From: Leptasterias polaris
Lineage: Eukaryota; Echinodermata; Asteroidea; Forcipulatida; Asteriidae
Length of the DNA stretch: 64,000 nucleotides
Direction of reading: 5' to 3'
Assembly: GCA_037783415.1 (NCBI GenBank)
Contig: JAZGTN010000006.1
Coordinates: 5,146,001 to 5,210,000 of the forward strand
Position numbers and translations under genes: made by a program. Below the pieces are notes generated by a model. That model saw nothing but the letters and a program-made list of their open reading frames with translations. It was not told the origin of the DNA and did no database searches. Positions 44,482-59,400 of this stretch are shown here, one piece after another. Every line of letters starts with the position of its first letter. The first letter of the stretch is position 1.

Positions 44482-47400
44482 CTGGCAATAGCTAGTTATC
44501 TGATGATGTATAAAAAATACCCAATTACCATTAATATTGCCCATCTACATCACGACGACGCGATCTTGAGGTGAGTGTAATTGAGAAACTGACGGAAACT
44601 CGCGCTCAAATATACACAGAAGTGTAACCTTTGCACCGTGTAGTTAATGTCAAACTCTCCTCTCATTCACATTCGCGTCAGATGCAAACCGGGTAAAAAA
44701 TGATTATCCTTGTCTTACATTTGACTTTCACTGTTAATATTAAATCCTCAAACAATTTTATCTAATATCCGCACGTCAATAATAAACTTATCATCTTATA
44801 TTATATCATTAAACTCTTCACATCAGAGAAATGTTTACTTTGGGATTATGTTTCAGCAGTGTACCTCTGATCGGTTTTACTCGTAACAAATTAACCCATT
44901 ATTCATTCATGTCTACGGTGTGCAATTTCTCTTTGTGGTTTGTCTCTTGCTTTTCAACTGATTTTGAGTCAATGTGGTCGCATCGAAGAAGCTGAAATAG
45001 CCTTCATTCGTGAAATGATAACCATTACTTTGCACTTGACCGTCTAGTCCCTTCCTAGCACTTTCCAAAGCTTCTGAACATTTAGAAGTATAGATTTAGA
45101 AAGACCCTTGCAGTGAGTTTAATTCAAAAGATAGATTTATAAGCTAAGGATTCTCAGACAGTTGTCGTCCTCTCGTTTACATTATTATTGAATATCAGCT
45201 TTATTTCATAATTAAAAGTAGCACATATAACGAAAGAATAATACTTCGGGATAGCAACAAATTCTTATGTCGGTAATTTTGTATGGGGGTTAAATTAATA
45301 CACAATTAAGAAAATCAAACTTTTTGGGTGGCTTAAAAGGGACACATTGCCTTCGGATTGGGCGCATTGGGCTATCAACAGCGTTTGTAATGAAATTAAT
45401 GTAGTTGCTAATGTAGAGTGTAAGGATTCACACAAATATCCCTCAAAATTGTGTGGTTTTAGTATAGTACAGTATAGTAATAGTTGCTTTATTGTCACTA
45501 TACACATAAATGTACAGTGAAATGCATTTTGGTTTCGCGTGTCTAAAAACATAAAAATACACAAACAAATTAGTAACGCCACTAAAAATCACAAGTACAC
45601 AATTCCTTACAAAAATATACATTAATACAATTTATTTGGAGTCCAAAAATCTGGTTCTCTAAAATAGCGGACAGTGTAAGTTCACAAAGTAAAAGGAAAA
45701 CCACACAATTTTCGAGGGATATTTGTGTGAATAATTGTATTCTACTTTTAAAACATCTTTCCCACCGTATACATTTTATAACAAACGCTTTTATAGCCCA
45801 AAGCGCCCAGTTTCGTCACGATGAAAGAAAATTGGAATTACGGTGATATTGATTATTAACATGAGCGTACGGAACAAACGTCACTTTAGCAACATTAATT
45901 ATTCCTAATTTGTCATTATTTTACAAGTCAACCGTAAAGGGGGAATTATAAATGAATTATTTTGGCTGATAAACGCTTGTCTTTTAACTGCACAACGGGT
46001 CACGTGTGAAACAACGAATTTATTTTGATATGAATTGCTTTTTATCCCCTTCAAAACACGTACAAGCATGACAGTTTTTCCGACAACATGTTGCAGTTCA
46101 AGGAGGAGTTGGGGCGGTTCATTGTCTGCACGGGATATTTTAAATAATTGTATAACCAGTGCATTCTGCCTGCAATTTCATACGGAGCTGAAACCTGGAC
46201 ACTAACATCAAACATTGAAGGGAAACCAGAAACAGCTTAACACAGCATGGAAAAAAGTAGTAAAGATCACGTACAAGGGCAGAAAAACAAACAAATAGAT
46301 AAGGGAACAGACCAAAGTTCAGGACATCTTAGAAACAATAAAAAAAGAGAAAATGGAGCTGAGCATAAATCGTAATAGCCACAAAACAGACAACCGTTGG
46401 GGCTCAGCAATCAATCACTGGACACCATGGGTACAATTGAATATGGGGAACCAGAGAGACGAGCCTCAACAATACTGGGGGACAGTCAATTGGTATCAAC
46501 AAGCACAAAATAGAGACATCCAGAGACATCATGCACTGCAAAAATGGGCTGTTAAAATTGATGCGCCTTGAACATCTTTTAGATTGATTTGGCGCGTTAC
46601 AAATGCCTATTATTTATTTATTTATTTTGTCATATGATACAAAAGAGAGGATCAAAATTAACATCATAGGGTGTTGAAACCGTTGAACACCGATGTAATA
46701 GTTGGCAAAAATTTGTGTTATTTTAGCACCTTGTTGGTATAAAAACTTTGATTCTTTTTTAGTATCTATGTGTGACAACACCAATTGTGTCAATTTTAAC
46801 ACCGACAAGTTTGCACTGTGCTGGGGCCGTCGTTTTGCATTCGATCGACAATGGCTGAAAAATTAAAAAACAAAATCAAAAACAAAATCATTGGCTGTGA
46901 CGGAGAGGGAGACTTACTTTTGGTCGAGGACGCCTACTTTCATCAGTTACATCAACGTATTCATTTTCTCTCTCATCTTGTTTACCGAATGTTGTTGCTG
47001 GACCGTCGTGACCCACTGAGAAAGCCTAGAGATAATTGGAGGAAAAGTGCGACCTCAAATTATTTAAAAACGGTTAAAAGTCGATAAATTTTTCCAAATC
47101 CTCTTATTAAAAATTCCATGTTATTATAGAGTTTTTCATATATTTTGTTTATTTTGAAGATTATTTCCCTTCCATTCCTTAAGTTGACAATAAACACATC
47201 CTTAAATCAACCTGTGAAAGGTGTCATTGTGATGTACTGTAATACAGTATCACATGGTGCATGTTATTAGCATACCGTGACATGGTTTGATGGACCGCTC
47301 CGTCCAGGAACCAGACTATCGTCAAGTGTATGGCAGTTCAGCATGTACACTTCCCCGTCGAAGTCGTCCCCAGAGAGGAAACTCCGATTTCGACGCTTCG

Positions 47401-50400
47401 TTAAGTTCCTGTGATGAAGAATTTAAAAAAATTATAAACAAAGGTTGATTTCAATTAACTTTGAATAAATACACCATAAAAAGCAACACTGTGATATGAT
47501 TTTTTTCATACGACAATTGATTATTCATTATTCATAGTTTATTGTTATTTTAAAACAAATTCCATGGTAAACATGGGCTTAATTAGGGACAAATAACAGG
47601 GGGGGGTTTTGAAATAAAAGTCAAATAGAAAATAAATTGAATAATTACAAAATCTTTGCTTCAAAGGGTTGCAGGCAGTTTACAGAAATTTGAACTTGAA
47701 ACTTTAGGGATAAAAGTAAAACTTGAGAAAAAAGAGATGTAACGAATAGTTAATTAAATACTATTAAGACGAGAAGGACAAATATGCAGTAAACAGGAGG
47801 AAACCCATGTCTATGTTTATTGACAATTTGTGGTCGACAGAGGTCATGGCGGTTCACCCCCACCCCCTATTGTGTCTTCATTGTGTGCTTGCAATCTCAG
47901 GAAATCTTCAGAGGATTGTTTTTAGGGGGTTACTTCTGTACAAGAGGGAAACGTTGTGTACAGTGTGGGAACATTGGGCGGTACCCTAATGCCCCATATC
48001 GGGCTGGGTATGAGGCTGGCCGAGGAATAGTCTGACACCGTAATACATCATGCCATGAGTATATAATTAGGGGGGTGTTGAGGGGGTTATTTATTAATTA
48101 ATTTATTTACTTATTTATTTATTTTGTTCAGTGTCTTTCTTTATTTTCTGATAGGAGTCAGACTAAGGAATCTGCTGTAGGATGGTTCGATTCTCATATC
48201 ACTCATGACCGTGTTGGTCATAACATGATTTGATTGAATGCATATTATTTTATTAAAAATATAACATATTTTAGTGAGTATTTCACGAGACATTTGTCCG
48301 TTAGTCATACCTGTTTTTACATCTTCTGCAGCACAGATACAATACAACAGCAACTACGATGATAAGAAAACCCGCACCGAAACAGAATCCCACGATGACC
48401 CAGATTTTATTGACGGACACTTCGCATCTTGTTCCACTTATCCACGCCTGTGCGGTGTCCGTACACTGACAGACTGGTTCCGCATTGTTTGCCTGGCTGC
48501 AGACTCCACGATGATTGCAGTAGTCCGGTGTACCTCTACATGGCGATCTGCATATGACGTAACCATTGACACACTGTGGCTGCAAGAAGTTGTCAGCGCA
48601 GGTTGCTAAACCTTGACTTATTAACGAGCAGAAGTTCGATATATCTGCCATTTCAAAACAAAAAGATAACATATTCATGAATACAAAAGGAATAAATGAA
48701 TATTACGCTACTATTTAGTGACCTATTGAAGAAGTCAGTATAATTTTGATTGTATATAAACTAACAGATAAAAACAACGAAAATTATACGCTATCCACGG
48801 GTTACAGTAAACAAGTTATCGAATATATATCTTTCAACGGTTTTCTGTTGCAAAGTCGCCAGTAAACAAACGAGCGTCTGGCAGAAGGGTTTCATTTAAG
48901 ACAATAAAATTCCTAATTGAACTGTATTCTACTTTCTATTAGAAAACACAAACTTGAAAAGGTTATTTTTACATAATATCGTTGGTCATTAACCTTTGAG
49001 AGCATTAACCTTTGGATAGAAATGGACAGCAAAAGTAAAACACACATTAGGCCTACACGTTTATTTGGACTGGAGTGACATTTTAAATTTCCGCATACAA
49101 AGTGCGCTGGCTTCATGACAACAAAATAATTAATAATAATATACTGGCTGGGCTTGTCTGGACATAGACTTGTGGACAAGTCGTTAAGGTTTCCAGCAAC
49201 TTCGCGCAAGAGCAGTGATCTCGCGAGAGCAGTGATCTCGCGAGAGCAGTGATCTCGCGAGAGCAGTCTGTATAATTATACGCATTACCACTACGACTCG
49301 ACAATCACCGCGACAAACGACTTGTCTACAGGTCTAGTCTGGACACGGTGCCCGACCATGGATAGGATGAACATTGAATTTGGTACTCGTACCCCACCCC
49401 CCCCCCCCTCCCTCTTTCCCTCCTGTTGTGTTTTCATTGGGGGCTTTGAATCTCATGGATTTCTCAGAGGATTTTAGGGGGGGGTACTTTTGTACAAGAG
49501 GAAAAGAGTGTGTTAATGTACTGCATTGGCATCATGGGTGTGGTCACATAATTTTATAGATACCAAGGAGAGAATCAAAGATGTTCAGTGGAAGCGGTCG
49601 GAATCAATAAATGAATGAAGGTTGAACTTTTATTTCATTACAAAAAAGGACGAATGGTTTAAAATGGGCGTTGGTACGCATCAAAATTGCACAAACCTTT
49701 TTAAAAAAACAAGCACGACCTAAAATCTTAAAGTTGCACTCATCTGTCAGGGTGACGCTTGAAAACATTTGTCATTTTCTAATATTTAATATCTGGCTTC
49801 TTTAATTCTAGATTACATATAGACACCTACTTGGTAAAGAGCACTGGGGAGCTGTTGATATTAAAAAACATTGTTAGAAACGACCCCGTTGGAAGTAATG
49901 TAGTTTTAGAGAAAGAGGTAATATTTCACACACACACGGGCATCTGAAAGCACACGGTTCAGTGCAACAGGTGTTTTGGGGTCATTCATTTCATTTCATT
50001 TATTTCATTCATTTATTAATTTCACAGGTTAAAAAAAGCAAAGTACAAAAGAAATGAGAACAATAAAGAAAACAAATATACACATAGGAGAGAGAGGAAA
50101 AAAAAAGTAGCACCCCTGATGGATTTTTAACAAAGTAAACTAAATTACTATCAAGTTAATCTCCTGATGCCACAATTTAAGAAACAGACAATACAAAAGG
50201 ACATTATGGACATAAATGGCATTAATAAAACATGGCTTACAGTATTAAAATATGAGAACTACATGTAATTAAAACTATAAAAGCACATATGGGCATTTTA
50301 AAATACAGACTTGGTAAAAGAGAGATTCTGGTAATTTACAATGTAAAAAGCACTATGAATATTGAGAATAAAAACATTGCACATTATTTTCTTGCACATT

Positions 50401-53400
50401 ATGATGACCAATCGAGCTCAAATGTTTCACAGGTTTGTTTATTTTATGCATATGTATAGGGTACTAAAAGTGAGGATAATGGTCTTTGGCAATTACCAAA
50501 ATTATACCCTGCCTTTAAAACAAACACACCAATAACTGTCTTACCTTCCGGGCGTTTGCAGTTTGTGCACTCCACCACTGTTAAGTTACCAAGCACTCCG
50601 TCAGTAACCGCTTGGCCCACCGTGCGGTCAAACACCAACTCTCCCGTCAGGCTTTGATCTTCCGGTGTCATGGCGGTATAGTTGTACACTGCATTGTGTC
50701 TGATAATAACACTACCTTTACTGTTGACGAGAAGAGAGAAAAAACAGACAATGTTGTTAGTCATTATGTACACTTAAATCCTTCATAAACACCCTATTAT
50801 TATATATATATATATTTTCTTCTTCTTAATAAAGAATAAATCAATTTGTATTGATGTTGATTGAATTTAATTGAATCGGTTTAATTAGAAAAATTCCATA
50901 GCGGAAAAGGGCCAAATTGCAAAAAATGTTTACAATATGAAAACCAGTTTATAAACAACCATCAAATAGATACGCTGTAAACATACGATAATGCAATACG
51001 ACAACATGCACCATTTATGTCTGTTTATAGGCCTACAATGAAAGTCTTGTCTGTGAATGCGGGTTAATTTGAAAGAATTTCACAGCATGCTGTGTTCCAA
51101 TGGAGTAAAATTGTACTTAATAGAATTTCTTTTATATTATTAGGATTAATATTTAACCAGTTTAAAAATGTCAACATGACTTAACAAATATCGCTCTGTC
51201 AGCCATCGAAGTATATTGTCATTGTCAACACTAGAAATGTATAGAGGGAATTAAACCGGAGAAGGTGATGTAATGTAGTGGCCTTTTTTAAATGGTGGAC
51301 ACTTTGGGAGTGTTGTTTGGTTTGGGTGTATACCGACAAAATTTACCCAAACCTATGTGCCCACCATATATTATCTCAAAATGGCTTATGGGACTAATAT
51401 ACGGGTCAACATGACCCTGGAGGTCTCACATATACACTACCCAGACCCAGGTTTGGGTCATGTTGACTCATAAACGGATCACACTGAAGGAATACGACCC
51501 CTATACGGACCCTTCCGGGGTCAATTCTGTAGGTTCAGTTTTAGATGTGGAGGACATCAAATGGGGGTGAACTCAAGCAATCAGGTAGGGACTGAAAACC
51601 CAATCCACATGCACGGCCCCGGCCCAATATGGGAATTGAACCGGGGTCCACAGAGGTCAAAGGCAGGGAAAGAATTCACTGAGTCAGCCTGGTCACCATG
51701 CACATATTTCACGGTCTTAGCATAGCTTTAACTACCAGCAACCTTTTAAAAATTTGACCGGTTTGTTATTGTTTTTGAAACATTTACGATGTTGCTAAAC
51801 CATGTATGGTGCACCTTCCTATAACTGCCGTCAGTTATGCACCGAGAGTAAAGTGCACAACACGACGATGACGCACGTATTTTGTATTGTAACCATACTT
51901 CAACATACGGAGAAGTGAATGCATTAACTCAACCTCGCATAATATGATAGGTTTGGTCCTACTCCCGTGGTCTTTGGAATGAAAAAGAAAAACATTTGTT
52001 TTTCCCTCACCTCAATTGAAGTACGTCAACTCGTAAGAATCCGTCGATAAGACTGTAAAGAGCCTCAACCTAAAGTAGTAAGAATTTACAGAGTTTTGTA
52101 TAATAATAATATACATATATATATCTTGTTTTATGTTAAAGGGAACGGTACACGTTTGGTAATCACTTTTAAAATTAATGGCAATAAAAACGTAATGAAT
52201 ACATGTTAATTTTATTAATTTTTTTGTTAAAAACGTATTGGTTAGAAGCCTACAGCAGCTTTCGTTAGTATAAAGCCTTTTGAGAAACATTTCACTATGA
52301 AGAAATGTGGTTATGAAAAAAGATACAAGTTTTTATGACCCAAAATTTGAATCTGAGAAAAGTTTCTCAGATTGTGTATTTCTATTGGGGATTATTCTTC
52401 CTGCGTGGACATAATTATTATATTCGCTCCGGATTTTCGACGATATCTCAAAAACGCGAACACCTTTTGAAATGAAATTTTCACAGGTTAGTTTTATTGT
52501 ATATATCTACATTTATATAGGATTAAAACAATCGAACGGTTCGAAAAATTTAATGTATACTTTGCCTTAACCACTCCTAGCTTTCCGCACGACTTCTTCA
52601 CTATTTTTTTATTTTATTATTTTATACTGATGTTATACTTCCCTAGGGTTATGGTGTTTGTTTCAGGATAAAATACAATAAAATACAATACAATACAATG
52701 CAATATATTATACTTGTTTGTTTGTTTGTTTCAGGATAAAATACAATACAATGCAATATATTATACTTGTTACGTCATTCTTCCGGGTTCCAATGAAGAG
52801 CTCAAAACTACTATAAAAACATTTCATCTGCTATCACCATTTATAACTTTAATGAAACTCAATATGCTGAGCTTGGAAGTAGCTATATAAAGTTCAGTCT
52901 GCATAATTATTAACTGTTTAAATTGGACTGTGGGTGGATAAATATGTAGTGACCTTTACGTAAGGACATGTTGACAGCATCCCTTTAACTGCACACTAAA
53001 TGCGCTCATTTTGTCAATTTGTTTAGGAGATTCTGTCAGAAATCAATTTGCAGCTGATTTTGATTAATTTTCACTCAGTGAATGTCATTTCTTGATCGGG
53101 TAACAACAGCAGGAAAACTGTGGAAACGAATATCAATTACTAGAGACGAGTGATTTAAGCCTAAATTTAAAGTAATATGACATACAAAAAAATATCAATT
53201 GCGAACGTTATGATCAAAATATCAATTCGGCACAATAGGAAGACTACTTAAATTGTACAATTTAAGAAGTGAATTTGTTTAAGTTTGTTTATTCATTGAA
53301 ACTTGTTTAGATATGGTATAGCCCATTCAACAACGGTTGTTTTTCAAAGGGGTGCATGCGTTGCATAAAAACAGCTGAACTTATCGAACAGTATACAAAG

Positions 53401-56400
53401 TATCATAAGATAAAACGAATTTTAAAGCGAACTAAATTATTGAGTCAGTGTACAAAAACTCGACTAAATCTGAATGAAGAAAAATTAATTGATAAAGATG
53501 TACAACAAAGGGGATGTATAATAATGAGAAATGGATAAAGGTTCAATTAGTTAGAACAATACAAACTATCCTATATAAAATACATCAACTAATTACGCCA
53601 TTTAAAATATAGAACAAAATAATGCAGTTTGTCAAATGAGATCCAGCGGAACATTTTACGCTCTAAAACCTGTGGGTCAGGACTGACCCGGATGCTGTGT
53701 CCCAAGGGGCCTGACTCATGCCTGGGTCGAGCTGACCCGAACATTGATTTAAACAATGGGATTTTAACTCGAACTCTGCTTCAGTTTGACCCATTTCGGG
53801 GTCATTTTAACGCAGATTCCGAGTCAGCCTGACCCTAGTCTTGATTGGCGACGCTCAGTTAACGTAGTGCGATATCGCAACACGAATTACTGTCCGCAAC
53901 ACGAATTACTGGAGAAGAGATATCTGTACCACACGAACATCTGGATCAGATTTATAGACTTGCCCAGTCCATCCGAGTCAGCCTCCCAAACAGTCAATGT
54001 AGCGCCCTGTACCTCCTGTGGCTAATACAAAAAACAGCGTCGCCATTCAAGACTAGCCTGACCCAGAAATGGGTCAAGCCCCACGAGATTCCGACTCTGG
54101 GTCAATTCTGACCTGGGAGAGTTTAGAGTGTAAGAACAAGGATAAAGACAACGTGAATAATGTTCCACATTATTTTCTTTTTAAATTGCACAATATTGGA
54201 GCATTTTTATAATGGGTGTCTACGGAGATCCAAGTAGTTGCGTCTTCATTTCAGAGACTTTGTTTTTGATTAATCAGTTTAAAGATAAAGATTAAAAGAC
54301 ACAAAGTTTCACTTACTTCAGTCTTAAAGTTTATGATCAATTCTTCACACTGTTTTGAAGACGAATTTGACTCGGGTCGACAGAACGTCGACGCCTCGGA
54401 AACCGCTACCTCTACACTGATTGTCTTCTCTGGGTCATCTGCTCAGATATTTGGAAAAATCACTGATGAGGTAATTGTGACATTTATAGATGTGCACAAC
54501 ATTAATAAGATTTAACATTATGACCACAGATAATATGTACAAAACTCACACTATCAAGATGGTCATGGTGGAAAACTTCCCTTGAAATTTGCTTTGCTTG
54601 AAATGGTGGTTTTTGAGTAATGAGTAAAACAATTAGATTTTAACTCGTGTGTTCATCACGCACCAACACCCGGTGTAAAAACAAAATGACAAGGTTTTTC
54701 CCTTTTTTTTCTTGTGACTCCGATTAACGATTGAGCTTAAACTTTCACATGATTTTTTTAATTTCATGTAATACGTTGTGTCACACAATGTGGATGGTCT
54801 TTGATAATTACCAACAGTGTCCGCTCGCTTTAAACCGAGGTGAAAATATGGTGATAAAAAACTACAATGTTTTATGATTCATATAAGTCAGTATGTTCCA
54901 TGTTCTATTCCCCCTTTTAGCGGCGTCCCCACCTTGAGCGGCCATTATATCATTGGGGCGGGCAACTATGGTGGCCCTGAAGGGACATCGCATATCGCAA
55001 ACGTGTGCGCACACGTTTGCGATATGCGATGTCCCTTCAGGGCCACCATACTTGCCCCTCATGTAACTAAAACGAAAGAAGATCGCTTACTTTTAAAAGT
55101 TGGCGGTTGGTCACTGGGCACGTCAGGAGGTGTGTCCGTTGGCCCAGACGTAGTGGCTTCTTGAGAGGGTGCAGATGATATGGTGGTCTGCTCTGACGTA
55201 AAATCCGTGGTCATTTCAGTTCTATCCACAGTGAAGAACGTTCCAGTGACCTCCTGTTCGGCTGTGGAGGTTTCAAAGGCTGGGGTTGTAATGTTACTAG
55301 AGGGTGTATTTGTGGTGTTTGATATAAAGGTGGAATTATCAGGTTGAACTGTTGTGAAGTTTTTAAAGGTTTCTGTGGGTGTTACAGAGCTAGTAAAGGG
55401 TGTACTTGTGTTGTTCAATATGAGGGTAGAACTGTCAGGTTGCTCTGTTGTGAAGTTGTTAAAGGTTTCTGTTGGTGTTACAGAGCTACTTAATGGTGTA
55501 GCTGTGGCGTTCGATATGAGGGTAGAATTGTCAAGCTGTTCTGTTGTAAAGTTGTTAAAGGTTTCTGTTGGTGTTACAGGGCTACTAAAGGGTGTATTTG
55601 TGGTGTTTGATATAAAGGTGGAATTATCAGGTTGAACTGTTGTGAAGTTTTTAAAGGTTTCTGTGGGTGTTACAGAGCTAGTAAAGGGTGTACTTGTGTT
55701 GTTCAATATGAGGGTAGAACTGTCAGGTTGCTCTGTTGTGAAGTTGTTAAAGGTTTCTGTTGGTGTTACAGAGCTACTTAATGGTGTAGCTGTGGCGTTC
55801 GATATGAGGGTAGAATTGTCAAGCTGTTCTGTTGTAAAGTTGTTAAAGGTTTCTGTTGGTGTTACAGGGCTACTAAAGGGTGTATTTGTGGTGTTTGATA
55901 TAAAGGTGGAATTATCAGGTTGAACTGTTGTGAAGTTGTTAAAGGTGTCTGTCGGTGTTACAGAGCTACTTAATGGTGTATCTGTGGCGTTCGATATGAG
56001 GGTAGAATTGTCAAGCTGTTCTGTTGTGAAGTTATGAAATGTTTCTGTTTGTGTTACAGGGCTACTAAAGGGTGTATTTGTGGTGTTTGATATAAAGGTG
56101 GAATTGTCAGGCTGTTTTGTTGTGAAGTTTTCAGATGTTTCTGTTGGTGTTACAGAGCTAATATAGGGTGTATTTGTGGTGTTTGATATAAAGGTGGAAG
56201 TGTCAGGCTGCTCTGTTGTGGAGCTTTCAACTGTTTCCGTAGTCGAGCCGCCAAGTTGTGGTTCCGTGGAGTTCTCATTCGGCTGTTGTTGAGTCGTAAA
56301 CCAGACTGGTGTTGTATAGGTTATGACGTCAGATGAGTTGCTCATCTGTGCTGTTGTAGAATTCTGCAAAGTTGTCGTTTCATTTGTGACCTCAGTGGTC

Positions 56401-59400
56401 GAGATCTCAGTGAACATCTCTGTTGGCGCAGATGAGTTGAACCGCGGTGTAACTGTTGGCAAGGTACTGAGGGGTTCCGTCGAGCTGCTAGGCGGCTCTC
56501 CCGTTAGGTTCAATAATGTTTCCGTTGTAATGGATGCTGTAGCATTATCGATTTCTCCTGGAAACAGCAAACACAAATAGGATGGCAAATAAATAATCTT
56601 CTTGTTCTGATTCTTTTAATGACAATACCGGTAAACTATTATTGTACATTTCTGGTAATGAAACCAAGAATGCCTCATAGGTTAACTTACTCACTATAGC
56701 TCGGAAGTCTGAGGAAACCTGTAAACAATTAAGGGTGCTTGCTATATGTGAACCAGATCAATACACCGAGGTTAACCCTTACTTTTCCACGATAAGTGTT
56801 CTGGGTAACGGTTTAATTACGTATACACTGCCAATCTCAATACCATACACGATATAGGGCATAGGGCATAGGGCATAGGGCATAGGGCATAGGGAGTCCC
56901 CCCCCCCCCCCCCCATGTTCCCATACTGTAATACTATGTTCCTCTTGTACAGAAGCACACCCCCCCCCCCCCCCCTGAAATCCTCTAAAGAATTCCTGAG
57001 ATTCCAAGCACACAATGAAGACACATTAAGGGGGTGGGTACACCATGCCTCGTATCGAGCACCAAATGCCAATCATATAGACACGGGACCTATACAATGT
57101 CCCGTCCGAAGGACAAAGCACTTGTGGTAAATCATCTTGCCCAAGGACACAAGTGCCACGCCCAGGACTGGAACCCACATTCTGCTGATCAGAAACACCA
57201 CAGCTTGTGTCCGGTGCTCTTTAAGTACATTGTTATTTTCCTACAGCCCATCGTGTGTTTAAAGCCAATAAACGAAGCACCGGCGGCTTCCCCACAGCTC
57301 CTCATCACCCGCTATTTTAAGAGTAGAAATAGGGAGAAAACACTAACATGTCAAACTACTTTCTTTCAAAAGAAGACCGAGAAAATTTGCGAAATGTAGC
57401 TTCAGTTTTGAAACTTTATTTTGCAACATCGTCCTATAATATAGAAGTTTCCCCCCCCCCCCCAAAAAAAAATAAAAAAATTAAAAAATAAAATAAAATA
57501 TAAAAAAATTGAATAAAAAAATTACCACCGCCGCCCCTCATTTGTGCCCTAGATCCCCATGAACATAAAGCTCAGTGGTTATTCAGAGAATCACAACTAT
57601 TTACATGGACTTCAGAATTTGATAGCTCTATTAATTTTGGTAAAAGGAACACTTGAGCTCCCGTTTGTCCACCTGGGGCCAGGGCGGCATTGTTAGTAAC
57701 TACCTCAATTCAATTCACCGCCCTGTGGTTGTATAAATAGTCCCTCGTCGGGACGCGATAAGCTTCATTTCGACCTTTGAGCTTCCGATTTATCAGACTT
57801 AATTTTGTTAGACAAATCACTCAAAGCGCATAAAAGAAACTGTTTAGATCAGATCAAATAATAAGGTTGGGACGTTCCAATGTCATTTCGTCACATACTA
57901 ACCACACTATGCCCACTGAGTTATTCGAAAGATGTGAAGAACCCACCCTTGGCCAACAATGCCGTTCAGGTTTTGTTGTCTATTAATGATTGATTGGTTA
58001 CTGTTTGGCGGGATGCGTAGTAAAAACAAGAACACTTGACAACTTCTGGTGTCAACTCAATTGTGATGACACATTACCATGTTCTTAAACGAGTCATAAA
58101 CTGCGGCATGTCGTTGCTAGGAAGATGGAATTGTTAAATCCAAACAAACTCATGTCAAATTGTGTTTTATCTACGTTTGAAATGATGTCAATACGAAACG
58201 CATAACTTGAACGTCATAATAACGGAATATAACGGTTTTCATTGGGACACAACTATTAATTTCAACATATTTTAGACTTGAAAATACTCATTACGACTCA
58301 CTGAGCTACAAATCTGCTCATTATAATATCATCAAGTGATATGAACTATTGGTGGTATGTATTAATGCGATCATTATATTTTGAAGTGTCTGTATAAGCG
58401 GGAAGTGGCTACACGGACAAGCGAGTAGAGCATAACTGAAATAGGCCCTTCTTGTGGAAACAGGAAGCATTTCGACTAATTTGTAGAACAAAAACTAGAG
58501 CTCAACAAAATAACTGTTTTAAAATTGTCATACGGATTTATACCATGGGCTTTCGCTATGCGAAGATTTATTTTATAATATCTTGTACGATTTGGGCCAG
58601 ACTGCAAAATGTTCCTGAAGTCATTTCAGAATTTCAACGATTATTAGAATAAATTTGTTCCCACAAGGTTATTAAGTGACACCCAAAACATACCTGCATA
58701 AAATGTAGCTATACAAATGTAATTGGATACAACATGCATTCAGGAAGTTAGTATTGTCAGCAAGTGGTTGAAATGTATGATAAGGGTAGTTTCTATTGCA
58801 GCAGACAATATACCATTATAGCAAATGATATTACGGGAGGGCGTGTCTTTTGGTCGCGTTCCAACCAGCACAATTAATAAACGATCCCGGATTCAAAACC
58901 AGGCATATAATTAATAGGGATAAAACCAGTTTGATTTGAGCATGTAGCATAATGAGACAATACAGTGTCAAAACAAACTGACCTCTCTTTTTTGTGTATA
59001 CGAATCGATACGGCAAACTCAAATAATGTTTGATATTGTATCAGATCAAGTGCCATGGATGACATAGTTTTGATACAAACGCACAACAGGAAAATACGGC
59101 ACTGCCCTGTTCAGATGAATGGGGGAATATTTTTTTATAACCAACTTCCTTTTTAATGAACCTACAGAAAGAGGCACATTCTCATGAATATAATAACAAC
59201 TTGACAATATCAAACAATTCTTCTTTAAATATTCTGTTGAAATGAGTAAAATCGTCATGAATTGAAAGCTTTAAACCTGTATGTTTGGAAACAAGCTTTC
59301 AGTAATAGTCAGGGAGCTTATGGACTTCCGTGGGATTTTAATGATTAGAAGAGCCCACCTAGCTAGAAACCTTCTTAGATCCCAAGGAATGAGACAAAAA

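Noticed and set aside
46818..47087. Plus-strand frame MAEKLKNKIKNKIIGC...
   Set aside because: Starts right after a MITE end in a mucin B intron, antisense, no recognisable domain and no splice support.
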